Notes under the pieces: generated by a model | The model's input: only the letters and a program-made list of their open reading frames with translations | Databases searched by the model: none | Told to the model about the DNA's origin: nothing | In this document: positions 43,021 through 53,279 of the stretch, piece by piece | Position numbering within the stretch: the stretch's first letter is position 1 | Layout of the letters: each line of letters opens with the position of its first letter | Assembly: GCA_037355855.1 (NCBI GenBank) | Contig: CM074760.1 | Span: 3,774,501-3,838,500 of the forward strand | DNA length: 64,000 bases | Direction of reading: 5' to 3' | Source of the DNA: Pseudo-nitzschia pungens | Lineage: Eukaryota; Bacillariophyta; Bacillariophyceae; Bacillariales; Bacillariaceae | Position numbers and translations under genes: made by a program

Positions 43021-45300
43021 CGAAAATCTCCAACTGGTAACCGGTTATGGGCTGGGTGTCCAAGCCCCACACACTTTTTCAGCAAGAAGGAGGGTAAAGA
43101 CAAAAAATCCATCCATGATATTTGCCGGACTGCCATCCCTCCTGTTTATGCTCAGGTTTTTCCGGACACTCCAGACTGGCGCAATGCCTCTGTAGCTTCC
43201 TTGGCTTCTATTGCCTCTGCTTGCTTTCAAGACTCTGCCCCAGCCTGGACCAAGCAACCACCTGGCCAGGCTCTGAAGCAATGTCTTATTGGTTTGGTCA
43301 AGATGTCTCCTGAGTGTTTTGATGACCTGTATTGTGAAGGCAACCTTTTGCCTAGCACTGAAGGCAAAGTATGGTGGGCAGCCAATCAGGTGCTTGGTTC
43401 TCATTGGCATTTCAAGCAGCGCCCTCCTACACCTGCGCCACCAGTGGCTGATGATGCTTCCACTTCCAAATCTTCCACTTCCAAATCAGTGTCCTTTCTT
43501 CCTGGTGGTGGTGATGCTACTGTCTTGTCCTCCTCTGCTGGGCATTTCCTCCAACGCCGAGGGGTTTGCTCCAGTGATTCTAGAGCTCCAGTGGATGTCA
43601 CTGCTGGCACCAAGTGTTCTCATAGTTCTTATGTCACTCTGTCCCTTCCAAGGTTGATGTCACAACGCCCTGGGGAACTATATGATGAGCTGCTCAAGTC
43701 TCTCAAGGAAGCTTTGGATCTTCTATGGACTGTTGACAAGCGCTTGGTGTTGTATGTTTTTCCCTCAAGAGCCAGGCTCAACCCCAAGGCCAAGCCTGTT
43801 ACCAAGTTTTGGACGACACTTCCTGACAGGAAGACCTTGGAATTGTATGTTGCTCAGCTCTGGCTTCGCAGTAGAACTGCTCCTCATCTACGATTCTTTG
43901 TGGGACACAGTGCTTCCCTGGAGAAACTCTTTTCAGCACAATTGCTCCAGAGGCTCAGAGACCGTGATATGGACCTGAAATATGACCACATACAGGCCCC
44001 AGTTATTGTCACCTGTGGCTTTCTCCTTGGATCTTACATGCAGAGTTTTGATCTTGACCACTACAACGAATTGCTTCAGACTCATCCCAGGTTTCAGGCA
44101 TGTCCTATTGCTGTTATCAGGAAGAATATCAGCCTTGACAACTCCAGAACTCCTGATCCCAATCCGGTTCTGGCTGCTCATGTTTTATGTGATGCAACAA
44201 AGCGCGCCCAAACTGTTAAGCTCCTCAAAGCCCAGTTCAACCGTTGCAAACCTTCAGACATTGCCTCTTTACCTGATGGTAAATTCTACAAGTTTATTGA
44301 GACAGCTACCAATCCTTCTGACAGACCTCTTCCCCCCTCCAAGCTCAAGACTGTTCGCCAGGCTAAGCACCGCCAAGCCAAATTTATTGAGAGCCATGAA
44401 ACTGCTCCTGTTCTGGGGGTAGTTGATCTTGATCTTCCAGTTGACTTGGGCCAAGGGCTGGGTTTGAAGACACTGCGCAGTGTGCTTCTGGGTATCAGAA
44501 CCCGTGACAATTGGTCATGGCCTCTTTTTCTTTCTGTTGATACCAGTTCATACCGAGGCGAGATCCTTGCTTTGTACAACATCACTACCAAGGCTGAAGC
44601 AACGGCCATGTTGTCTTTCCTGCCTATTTTTCTGGAAGCTCAGTATGGTTCTTGTGTTAGACAATGGTTCTCTTCTGAGTGCTTGACTGAAATGGAAGCT
44701 TACCATTGGGATGCTGCTGTCAATTGTGTTGTGGAAACTGCACCTGCTGCAGATCCAATGCAGGATAACTCTCTTCCATTTTTTGGTGATGGGGATGCAC
44801 GAGATTGGGAACTTGTTGATGATGACTTGTCAGTTGACCTTGCTCCTGATCTCACTTTTGATCTGGATTTGCACTTTAACCTCCAAGCCCGTGCTGACAG
44901 TGGTGGTGGAGGCTTTGATGATTCTCAATCCATGGATACTTTAGCGACCGGCACTTCCAATCTCACTGATGTCCAGGCCTCAGCGCCTGCAGGTGCTGTC
45001 CCTCCTGGCGGTGATCCTACCCATGTGGCCAAGGCTGATGCCTCCCCTGGTATCTCTCCTGAAGTTCCCCCTGAAGTTCCTGACCCTCCCCATGATGCCA
45101 TGGCTGATGACCTCCCTGTGGCCTCTCCTGAGTCCTCAACTGCAGTTCCTGCTGCCGGTGGTGGGGATGATGCAGCATCTGCATTGAGGCTTGGAGTTGC
45201 TGCAATTGCATTCTCTTCCAGTCATGATGCTAGTGTCAGTGATTTGAGCCATGCCAATGTCTCCACCAAATCAGCTCCGGCAACTCTTCCTTCCGTGTGA
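43021..45300 (+). CDS. LINE ORF1, function unknown, N-terminus unclear
   Basis: An open frame crosses the 5' junction of the element: it begins in flanking DNA at 42952 and stays open to TGA 45298-45300. There is no early ATG inside the element, so the true N-terminus is missing or starts elsewhere. The first third is Pro/Ser-rich. The middle (LYDELLKSLKEALDLLW to VLLGIRTRDNWSWPLFLSVD) looks folded and resembles hypothetical proteins of algal LINEs as I recall them. The last 120 residues are acidic and Pro/Ala-rich. No zinc knuckle or RRM is visible. The usual ORF1 role would be nucleic-acid binding; here that is only inferred. Confidence 0.65.
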   Translation, partial: RKSPTGNRLWAGCPSPTHFFSKKEGKDKKSIHDICRTAIPPVYAQVFPDTPDWRNASVASLASIASACFQDSAPAWTKQPPGQALKQCLIGLVKMSPECFDDLYCEGNLLPSTEGKVWWAANQVLGSHWHFKQRPPTPAPPVADDASTSKSSTSKSVSFLPGGGDATVLSSSAGHFLQRRGVCSSDSRAPVDVTAGTKCSHSSYVTLSLPRLMSQRPGELYDELLKSLKEALDLLWTVDKRLVLYVFPSRARLNPKAKPVTKFWTTLPDRKTLELYVAQLWLRSRTAPHLRFFVGHSASLEKLFSAQLLQRLRDRDMDLKYDHIQAPVIVTCGFLLGSYMQSFDLDHYNELLQTHPRFQACPIAVIRKNISLDNSRTPDPNPVLAAHVLCDATKRAQTVKLLKAQFNRCKPSDIASLPDGKFYKFIETATNPSDRPLPPSKLKTVRQAKHRQAKFIESHETAPVLGVVDLDLPVDLGQGLGLKTLRSVLLGIRTRDNWSWPLFLSVDTSSYRGEILALYNITTKAEATAMLSFLPIFLEAQYGSCVRQWFSSECLTEMEAYHWDAAVNCVVETAPAADPMQDNSLPFFGDGDARDWELVDDDLSVDLAPDLTFDLDLHFNLQARADSGGGGFDDSQSMDTLATGTSNLTDVQASAPAGAVPPGGDPTHVAKADASPGISPEVPPEVPDPPHDAMADDLPVASPESSTAVPAAGGGDDAASALRLGVAAIAFSSSHDASVSDLSHANVSTKSAPATLPSV

Positions 45301-48300
45301 CAGACTCGGTTTCCTTCTGATCATGGTTAGCTCTTCTGGTATGAGGTGTGATGGGATGCCTTCCAATCCAAATCCCATCAATGCTTCTCCTGTTTCTCCC
45401 TTTTCCCCTTCCGACTCTTCCCCTGTCCCTCATTTTGTCCAATTAACTCTTCATGGAGAATCTCTTGCTGCTAAGGATTCTGACAGTTTTGGTCATTCCT
45501 TCCCTCAAGCTCCATCCTCTAACTCCACCATCATCACATTCCAAAACATTGGACCACAGCGCAGAGCTGCCTTTATGTCCATGTCCAAGCACAACGCCCG
45601 TCAATTTGTCAAGAGCAATGCCAGTGTGGCTCTTTTAGCTGAACATTGTTTGAATGAATCCAAACTCCTGCCCTGTGATCTTTTCAATCGGCGCATGAAG
45701 AATGTCAGTCCCTCAAGTTTTTCCTATCTTGCTAACAACAAGCATGAAGCTTCTGCCTGCTCTTGGCTTCAGCCTGGCGGCACAGGTTTTTCCATTGACC
45801 AGCTGTTCAGCTCACACAAGGTTGCACATGGAGCTGATCCATCTGGTCTTGGCAGATGGTCCTTTGTCAAGTTTCAGGGCAGGGATGGCTACAATGTCAC
45901 CATGTTTTCTGCCTACTGCCCAGTTGAAAATGATAGGGATCTTGGCTCAGTCTGGAATCAACAGTACCGATACTTTCAAGCCACTGAAAATCTTTTCAGT
46001 CCCAATCCATGCATTCTCTTTAACAGGGATTTAACTGCTGCCCTTCAAGTCTGTCTGGGTGCAGGTGATCAAGTCATTGTTGGGATTGACCAGAATGCTG
46101 ATGTCAGGACTGATGGCTTGTCTTTTGAGCTCAAGGCTCTTGGTTTCAGAGATGCCATTCTTACCCTTCATAGTACGTCTTCTCCTCCTGCCACTCACAA
46201 CCGCAACACTACCAGAACACCAATTGATGCCATTTGGGTCTCTGAGAATGTTGATGTTCTCAGGGCTGGGTATTGTCCCTTTGGAGGTGCCCATGGTATG
46301 GAATCTGACCATCGTATGCTCTGGATTGAGGTTTGTAATAGCAGCATCATGGGCAAACATTTGCCACCTCCTGTGAGATTCTCTCTGTCCAAACTCCAGT
46401 CCTCCCATCCTCATCTGCGACAACGGTATTTCAAGCGAGTGAGGCACTGCTTTCTCAAGGCTGGAGTGTTTTCTCTCCAAGCTAAGCTGGAGCACCTACT
46501 GGCTCAGTTTCAGTCTGGGGATATTTCTGTGCGCACTGATCTCATCACCACATATGAAGTACTCCATGAAACCTCTACCTCTCTCAGGCTCTCTGTTGAA
46601 CAAAACCTCTGCCACACTAGAGCTGGTTTGGTTCCATGGTCACCAAAGCTGCAAGTCTATCGTGATACCATTGACTTTTGGCGGCGTGTTGTTAAGTTGA
46701 GACAGGGTGTGTCCACCAGTCATACTGTTTTGAAAAGGTTGGCCTGCAAGCTTTCTCTCTACAAAGGAGAACACAGTGACCTTTCCAGTGCTCTCCTCCA
46801 TCTGAAACAAGCTTACAAGCAATACCGGGCAGTGAAGAAATTGGCCCCCTCATGGAGAGACTCCTTCAATCAAGGCCTGGTGGATGCACTTCTTGCTGAA
46901 GGCAAGCCTCACAACCAGCATGCTTCTCAGATTCGTGCCAGGATGCGCAGGGAACGTCTTCAACGAGAGCTTGGTCTCGCTGCTCGGTCTATTCGGGGAC
47001 GTGTCAACAAGTCAGCAGTCTTGCGCGCTATTGCAGTTGGCCATGATGGTGTTGAACAGGTCTTGGAATCTCAGTCTACTATGGTTCCAGCTATGGCTGA
47101 ATCCAATGTCCGGCGTCAACAGCAGTGTATTGGCACTCCTTCCATGACTCCCTCCTTCATTCAAGATTTTGGCTACCTAGGCACTGCCCATGCTGCTCCC
47201 CAAGTCCTTGATGGCACATACATTCCTCCTCCTGCCACTGACAAATACCTTTCTGAATTTCTTTCCTGTCTCAAAGTCCCTGACTCTATTCTGAGTTTGC
47301 CCCCCTTTGACTATTCAGTGTGTCCAGCTGACAATGCTGCTGCCTGGAAACGCCAGAGGGAACGCACCGCAAGTGAACCTTCTTGTTTGAGTTTTGCCCA
47401 CCACAAGGCATTTGCCCTGGATCCCCAGCTGAACAAGTTTGACACTCTCCTGAGATCCGTCCCATTGATTGTTGGCTTCTCTCCTTCTGCTTGGCAGGTC
47501 ATCACTGATGTTGAGATCTTCAAGAAACCTGGTGAATATAGAGTGGATAAGATGAGACTCATCCAGTTGATGTCTCCTGAGTTCCAAATCAACAACAAGA
47601 TGATTGGCAGACGAATTCTTGCCCATGCTGAACGTGCCAATGCCGTGGCTGTTGATCAACATGGAAGCAGGAAACATCACAAGGCAATCAACACATGCCT
47701 GAACAAGAAGCTCATATGTGATGTGTTGCGGCAGAAGTGCAGATCCGGTGCTGTTGCTATGAATGATGCCAAGGGCTGCTATGATAGGATCTCTCATCCT
47801 ATTGCAGGTCTCACTCTCCAGAGCTTTGGGGTTCCTGCACATGTGTGTGAGGTTCTTTTGTCTACTTTGCAACTTGCCAAGCACCACATCAAAACTGGTT
47901 TTGGTCGGTCAGGTCCTGTGTATGGTGATGAACCTGTTCCTCTCAGTGGTTGTGGCCAAGGCAATGGTATTGGTCCAACTCTTTGGGCTTTGGTGTCAAC
48001 AATTGTCTTCCGAATGATGCAACAGGCTGGGCATGGTGTCCATCTTCTCACTTCATTGTCCCTGCAACTGGTTTCTCTTGTGGGTTTTGCCTTTGTGGAT
48101 GACACAGATTTGTTTTGTGCTGGCTCTGATTCCTCCACATCTGGTGAGGAATTAGCTGTTGACTTTCAGGAAGCTCTTGACCGGTGGGCTGGTGGGATTA
48201 TTGCCACTGGTGGTGCTATTGAACCTGCCAAATCCTTCTGTTATTTGATTGATTTCAAATGGAATGGATCCGGCTGGGACTATCGTTCCATTGCTGACAT

Positions 48301-51163
48301 GCCCGGTGACTTCTCAGTTGCTGACAAAAATGGCAATCGAGCTACCCTGGATCGTTTTGAAGTTGACCATGCTGACAAGACTCTTGGGGTTTTTATCTCC
48401 ATGGATGGCAATGAGGAAGCACAGATTGCTCACATGAAGTCACAGTCTCAGTCTTTTGGCTCTCAGCTCAAGGCTTCCAAGTGTGAGAAGCGCGCATCCC
48501 TCTACACCTTCAAGTATTCTTTCATGAAGTCTGTTGAATACCCCATGCCTGTCACGCAACTTGATGAGGCCACTTGGACTAAGATAATTCACCCAGCTCT
48601 TGTTCCTGTGCTGAATAAAGCAGGGATGTCACGGACATTTCCTAGACATGTGTTCTATGGCCCTTCCCTCTATCAAGGCTTTGGATTCATCCATCCATAC
48701 CTCCTCCAAGAGTTCAGTCATATTGCCACCCTCTTTCAGGAATCTGTCAGGTCCTCACAAACTGGTAGGATTCTCAGGCTAACTGCTGAGTCTCTACGGC
48801 TCGAACTTGGCATTCCTCTCCATCTTGGTGTCACACCATATCATCCTTTTGCTTCCTACGTCACTCCCTGCTGGTACAAACATGTGTGGAAGTTTTTCTC
48901 TGTTCACCCTGTGAGCTTGTTTGAAGACTTCCCAGATCTTCCTCTGTTACGTTCCAATGACTGTTATCTCATGCAAGCCTTTGTCAACTCTGGCTTCAGA
49001 GGTGCTGACTTGTCCCTCTTGAATCACATGCGCATGTCCCTCAAGGCTATTTCCCTTGCTGACATATGTACCCCAGATGGGAAAAGAATCTCTCCCATGG
49101 CCTTCCAGCTGACATCCTCCAATCACTTGAGGGATCATCTTGACTGGCCGAGATGTCCTCCATCTTGGCCTCCAGCAGCAAAGCGCTTATGGACTAAGGC
49201 TCTTCAGACCTGTTTTCTTCCCCCCTGTCCACCCCCTGCAGCCAGGGCACCGGCTCCTTCTTTTCATCTTGGGCATTGGCTCTCTCACCAGACAGCTTCT
49301 CTTTGGCCTTGGTTTTTGTCTCCATCCACCAACAGAATATTCTTCAAAACTTCTACTGGCTGGATTGTGAGCACCTCCCAGGGCAGGGGCAGATACAGGG
49401 TCACTTCTGAACTCATTTCTGACAAACCAGCATGTGCTGATGTGCTTGTCTGCCCTGTTATCTGTGGCCAAGTTGTACGCGTTGTTGGGTCCTCTGCTTT
49501 TGTGTCTGAGCCTCCTGACATGGATCCTATGGAGTACAATCCATTTGAGTCTCTTCCAGCCTCCCCTGCAGATGCCTTTGATGCCCTCTGTGAGTCTCCA
49601 AGAGTACTTCTCCACAAATATTCCCTACCACAGGCTGGCTGTCAGCACCTTGTTCATGCTATTGAGAGCGGTACTGCCAGTGCTGTATGTGATGGTTCAT
49701 TTGATCCGGACCTTCTCAGAGGAACTTCTGCTTTCATTTTGTCACCTAATACCTCCACCAAGTCTGCTTCAATGTTCCTCACTGGCTGTAATTTTGTCAG
49801 TGGATCCCCTGAGGATCAGTCATCCTACAGGAGTGAACTGGCAGGCATCCTTGGAGTTCTCACCTGTTGCACTGCTCTGGTGAGTATCTTTGATATTGCT
49901 TCTGGCTCTATCACCATTGCTCTGGATGGTGACACAGCTCTCAAACAGGCTGAGGGATCATGGCCATTGGTTATTACCCAGAAGTCTTTTGATTATGTTT
50001 ATGTCATCAGAAACATGATTTCTGCCCTGCCAATCTCTGTGCACTTTCAGTGGGTTCAGGGCCATCAAGCTGGAATCTTTCTTGATTGGTGGGCCCTTCG
50101 CAATCATCAGGTTGACAGCATGGCAAAGGCATTTCTCTCTGTCCATAGAGCTTCTGCCCATCACTATCCCAGACTTGTGTTTGAGCCTTGGGCATTTTCT
50201 CTCAATGGATGCAAGTGTTCAAGGTTTGATCAAAATGCTTTGCATGTTGCCATTTCTGGTCCTCCTCTTCTTCAATATTGGCAGACCCACCATGATATCC
50301 CCATTCCACAACCTGTTTTGAGTTCCATCCATTGGTGTGCCCATCTGTCTGCCTTCAAGCGTCTATCTCCTGGCATGCAAAGGTGGTTTGTCAAGTTTGC
50401 TTCTGGATGCATTGGTGTTGGCAACCAACTCCTTCACTACCAGTATCAGGATCACTCTAGGTGTCCCTTGTGTGATGCAGACAACGAGAAGGTTTCTCAT
50501 GTGCTCTCCTGCAAGGATACTGGGGCTGTCAGGCATAGTGTGTCTGTCTTCACGGGACCACTGCAGAAGAGGCTTGAAGTTGAACAAACTGATCCATCAT
50601 TGGTTGCTGCCATTGTGGATCTTCTCACCAGAGTTCGGAAGGGCCAGAGAATTTATCCATCATCCTACTCACTTGCAATTGCGTCTGCTGTCAGGGCACA
50701 GAGGACTATTGGCTGGCACAACTGGCTTCTGGGTAGGTGGTCTCCTCGCTGGTATCAAATCCAGGCTGACTACTACTCCCACATTGGAAGCAAGCGCTCT
50801 CCCAAACGTTGGGCTACAGCTATCATCCATCAGTTCTTTCTTACCTCCTGGGATCTTTGGACTTATAGGAATGAACGACTCCATGGTCCTGGGGGTACCC
50901 TTGATGCTGAACAACACCAATCTCTTGATGCTTCCATTACCTCTGAATTGGCCATTGGTGCAGCTGGTGCACTTCCCCAGTCACACTCCCTTTTACAAAC
51001 CCCTTTCCAAGTCCTACAAGGTTACACCCTGACTGCCAAGAGGCAGTGGCTTGCAACCATCCACCTTGCCAGGAAGCAGTATGCAGCACCTGTCCAACCT
51101 GTGCAGCCATACCAACGAGAGGCTGCTCTCTTAAGAGCCTGGCTTACTGGACCTCAGGGTTGA
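45251..51163 (+). CDS. LINE ORF2: endonuclease, reverse transcriptase, RNase H
   Basis: 1970-codon frame, +1 relative to ORF1 and overlapping it by 50 bases; candidate starts are 45251 (MPMS) and 45323 (MVSSSGMR). The APE-like endonuclease has FQNIGPQ (near 97), LLAEHCLNE, GIDQNAD, IDAIWVS and SDHRMLWIE. RT has NDAKGCYDRISH, SGCGQGNGIGP and FVDDTDLFC (near 948). RNase H has VCDGSFDPD (near 1480), YRSELAGIL, ALDGDTAL and VQGHQAG...NHQVDSMAK, so all acidic positions are present. A CCHC-type finger CPLCDADNEKVSHVLSC (near 1738) follows. The frame is intact, so this copy may still supply enzyme. The TGA stop is followed by a 298-base 3' UTR. Confidence 0.93.
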   Translation: MPMSPPNQLRQLFLPCDRLGFLLIMVSSSGMRCDGMPSNPNPINASPVSPFSPSDSSPVPHFVQLTLHGESLAAKDSDSFGHSFPQAPSSNSTIITFQNIGPQRRAAFMSMSKHNARQFVKSNASVALLAEHCLNESKLLPCDLFNRRMKNVSPSSFSYLANNKHEASACSWLQPGGTGFSIDQLFSSHKVAHGADPSGLGRWSFVKFQGRDGYNVTMFSAYCPVENDRDLGSVWNQQYRYFQATENLFSPNPCILFNRDLTAALQVCLGAGDQVIVGIDQNADVRTDGLSFELKALGFRDAILTLHSTSSPPATHNRNTTRTPIDAIWVSENVDVLRAGYCPFGGAHGMESDHRMLWIEVCNSSIMGKHLPPPVRFSLSKLQSSHPHLRQRYFKRVRHCFLKAGVFSLQAKLEHLLAQFQSGDISVRTDLITTYEVLHETSTSLRLSVEQNLCHTRAGLVPWSPKLQVYRDTIDFWRRVVKLRQGVSTSHTVLKRLACKLSLYKGEHSDLSSALLHLKQAYKQYRAVKKLAPSWRDSFNQGLVDALLAEGKPHNQHASQIRARMRRERLQRELGLAARSIRGRVNKSAVLRAIAVGHDGVEQVLESQSTMVPAMAESNVRRQQQCIGTPSMTPSFIQDFGYLGTAHAAPQVLDGTYIPPPATDKYLSEFLSCLKVPDSILSLPPFDYSVCPADNAAAWKRQRERTASEPSCLSFAHHKAFALDPQLNKFDTLLRSVPLIVGFSPSAWQVITDVEIFKKPGEYRVDKMRLIQLMSPEFQINNKMIGRRILAHAERANAVAVDQHGSRKHHKAINTCLNKKLICDVLRQKCRSGAVAMNDAKGCYDRISHPIAGLTLQSFGVPAHVCEVLLSTLQLAKHHIKTGFGRSGPVYGDEPVPLSGCGQGNGIGPTLWALVSTIVFRMMQQAGHGVHLLTSLSLQLVSLVGFAFVDDTDLFCAGSDSSTSGEELAVDFQEALDRWAGGIIATGGAIEPAKSFCYLIDFKWNGSGWDYRSIADMPGDFSVADKNGNRATLDRFEVDHADKTLGVFISMDGNEEAQIAHMKSQSQSFGSQLKASKCEKRASLYTFKYSFMKSVEYPMPVTQLDEATWTKIIHPALVPVLNKAGMSRTFPRHVFYGPSLYQGFGFIHPYLLQEFSHIATLFQESVRSSQTGRILRLTAESLRLELGIPLHLGVTPYHPFASYVTPCWYKHVWKFFSVHPVSLFEDFPDLPLLRSNDCYLMQAFVNSGFRGADLSLLNHMRMSLKAISLADICTPDGKRISPMAFQLTSSNHLRDHLDWPRCPPSWPPAAKRLWTKALQTCFLPPCPPPAARAPAPSFHLGHWLSHQTASLWPWFLSPSTNRIFFKTSTGWIVSTSQGRGRYRVTSELISDKPACADVLVCPVICGQVVRVVGSSAFVSEPPDMDPMEYNPFESLPASPADAFDALCESPRVLLHKYSLPQAGCQHLVHAIESGTASAVCDGSFDPDLLRGTSAFILSPNTSTKSASMFLTGCNFVSGSPEDQSSYRSELAGILGVLTCCTALVSIFDIASGSITIALDGDTALKQAEGSWPLVITQKSFDYVYVIRNMISALPISVHFQWVQGHQAGIFLDWWALRNHQVDSMAKAFLSVHRASAHHYPRLVFEPWAFSLNGCKCSRFDQNALHVAISGPPLLQYWQTHHDIPIPQPVLSSIHWCAHLSAFKRLSPGMQRWFVKFASGCIGVGNQLLHYQYQDHSRCPLCDADNEKVSHVLSCKDTGAVRHSVSVFTGPLQKRLEVEQTDPSLVAAIVDLLTRVRKGQRIYPSSYSLAIASAVRAQRTIGWHNWLLGRWSPRWYQIQADYYSHIGSKRSPKRWATAIIHQFFLTSWDLWTYRNERLHGPGGTLDAEQHQSLDASITSELAIGAAGALPQSHSLLQTPFQVLQGYTLTAKRQWLATIHLARKQYAAPVQPVQPYQREAALLRAWLTGPQG

Positions 51164-51481
51164 TTACACTTTGTACTTTGGTTTTGTCTTCTGTTCCTGT
51201 TTCTCATCCTGTCCCATCCCTTTTGATACTGGATCTTATCCCAATATCCACATTCCCATCTCACTTTCTCTCAAGTCCCTATTTTGTGGGACTTGTATGT
51301 CTTTTTCCCTGCTTGATGTTCAAGGTTTGTTTGAAAATTTGTCGTTCTACCACTTGGGGTCCTGACTCTTCGATGGAGGCGACGTTAAAGTCTGGTTACA
51401 GACTGAGTAATTTAGTTCACCTTTGGTGATTAAAGTTATTTAAATACGTATATTATTATTATGATTAATTACCGTAGGACT

Positions 51482-51797
51482 CTCAGAAAGAATTCTTTGA
51501 TGGCATGATAGATTGAGCGACCCAAAGAACTGCAATCATCCCAAAACGCACAAGTAACCTTATGTACGAGTATGGTTTATGTACGTACCGGTACAGTTAC
51601 CAAAATCGAGAAGTCCAACAAATCTACAATGAAATAGGGCCTAAAATAGGCCTTTCACGAGAATGATAATGATGTTATTAACCGAAGTCCAGTATTTATT
51701 TTTCATAAAGGTAATTACCGTACATACCACGTAACTTAGTGACAGAACATTTACTTCGTACAAAATAGAAAACCCATCAAAATGGGTTGTTTCAATT
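51482..51797. other. short flank between LINE and Harbinger element
   Basis: AT-rich, no coding frame; contains TACCGTACATACCACGTAA-type words like the host intergenic regions. Ends at the ATT duplication of the Harbinger element. Confidence 0.35.
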
Positions 51798-52139
51798 ATT
51801 GAGTGATTCCTGAAAACACAAATTACCTAAAGTATTAAATTGCATTAAACAACATTTATTTTTTTGTGCACCCAACGGATGTGAATGAATGAGAGTTTAA
51901 CGGTCGATGTCGGTTCATGCCTATTTTGGGCATTTTGGAAAAAAGTCATTAGCCGAACCTCTACAGCAGGCCGGCTTGGTTTGGAACACCAAAAAAAGAC
52001 CCTTTCACTTGATTTTGCATCCTTAACAACAGGGGGGGATGTCCTCTGGCAAATTAATGTTTTTCGAACAACTGAATCGATCGACCGACAAATCGACAAC
52101 CGAATCGACAGCCTCTCCTCCTGCTGAATTAGTACTACA

Positions 52140-52815
52140 ATGGTGTCAACACTCGAAATGAATTTTTTCTACTACTACTATAAAAAATATAGAATGCCTG
52201 ATTACAATTTTAGGCAGCTATCCCCTGAAGATAGAAGAAGAAGAGACAGAAGAAATCTGCGAATTTCCATCCGTAGATACACATCATCCCCATTTGCTTA
52301 CATGTTTGGATCTGGGGATGACCAAGCCCTTCTCAACTGTTGTGGAGTGGATCATAAAGTCTTTCATGAACTGCTTGGTATCTTTGAGCCCTACTTTGAC
52401 ATGTACACATACGATGAGGTAACAAGACGTGTGGTTCGAAAACTGAAGAAGATGATAGGCCGAAAAGAAGATGATAGGCCGAAAACGCAACATGGACGCT
52501 GTGGGTTGTCTTGGGCTAGTCTTGTTCTGGTTTCGGATGCGAGGCTCAGCAGCAAGATCCATTAGTCTAGCTTTTGGATTAACTTCCACTCCTATGTACA
52601 AGTGGCTTACATTTGCCCGGAGGGCACTTCTTTTTGCAATACAAAAACATCCTTCTGCAGCCGTTCGATTGCCAGATAAAGAAGAAATTGAACATTATAT
52701 CAAAGCTATCGGTGCCAAGTACCCACTATTAGGACAGCATTGAGTCTGGGCAGCTTGCGATGGACTTAAACTCGATTTACAGAGGTCTTCTAACTGGAGG
52801 ATTCAAAACAGATGT
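52140..52815 (+). pseudogene. Harbinger DDE transposase, truncated and frameshifted
   Basis: Similarity to algal Harbinger/DDE_Tnp_4-type transposases: LLNCCGVDHKVFHELLGIFEPYFD, then GLVLFWFRMRGSAARSISLAFGLTST as the helix-turn-helix-like part, LPDKEEIEHYIKAI, and VWAACDGLKLDLQ with the first catalytic Asp. A 19-base tandem duplication (GAAGATGATAGGCCGAAAA, 52449-52486) shifts the frame. A TGA (52741-52743) stands where an Arg is expected before VWAACDG. The similarity ends near 52812 and the rest of the catalytic domain is not found in the window. Confidence 0.72.
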
Positions 52816-53279
52816 GCTCTAGAGTTAAATAATTTAGAAATTCATTTAATTCACTTAAATTAATCGAAACGTCCGAAAACTGTTTTGCGACCCATCGCGA
52901 CCAATCGCGACCAGATCGCGACCGGATCGCTACTTCTCTAAAAAAAACACGACCCCAATTTTTTATTTCATAACCTTTTTTCCATTATTCTCAACTTTTT
53001 TCCATTATTCTCAACCACATTTCTCCTTTTTCTCAACTCCCCCAACGTGTCGACGGAAATGTTCTGTTCTAGACCCTGGCATTCAGTCCCTCTTCACATT
53101 TTCATTCCATTTTACACATTTGACACACTTGACTCAACACAACAAATAATTTTTAATCCAATTTACTTCAATCACACAAAAGTGTTACGTCGTGCACCTT
53201 TGTGAACTTTTTTTTCAGTGGTGTCACATCACATACCGGTACCCCAGCTAAGAATCGCATCACAAAAACACACACCACC
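52816..53279. other. left terminal non-coding part of the nested TIR element
   Basis: Holds the TIR and repeated ATCGCGACC words (52893-52925), then AT-rich DNA with TTTTTTCCATTATTCTCAAC twice. No gene seen. Confidence 0.4.

Larger units (their letters stand above)
43021..51461 (+). mobile_element. LINE (APE endonuclease, RT, RNase H), 8.4 kb
   Basis: Flanked by a perfect 20-bp duplication TGATTAATTACCGTAGGACT (43001-43020, 51462-51481). The 3' end is TACGTATATTATTATTA, an ATT-repeat tail rather than poly-A. Two ORFs overlap by 50 bases. The 3' UTR (51164-51461) contains the perfect stem-loop AGTCTGGTTACAGACT and a second one, TTCACCTTTGGTGA, both shared in position with the 2-kb elements. 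Domain content fits the I/R1-like branch of LINEs that carry RNase H. The 5' end lies inside the ORF1 frame, suggesting slight 5' truncation. Confidence 0.93.
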
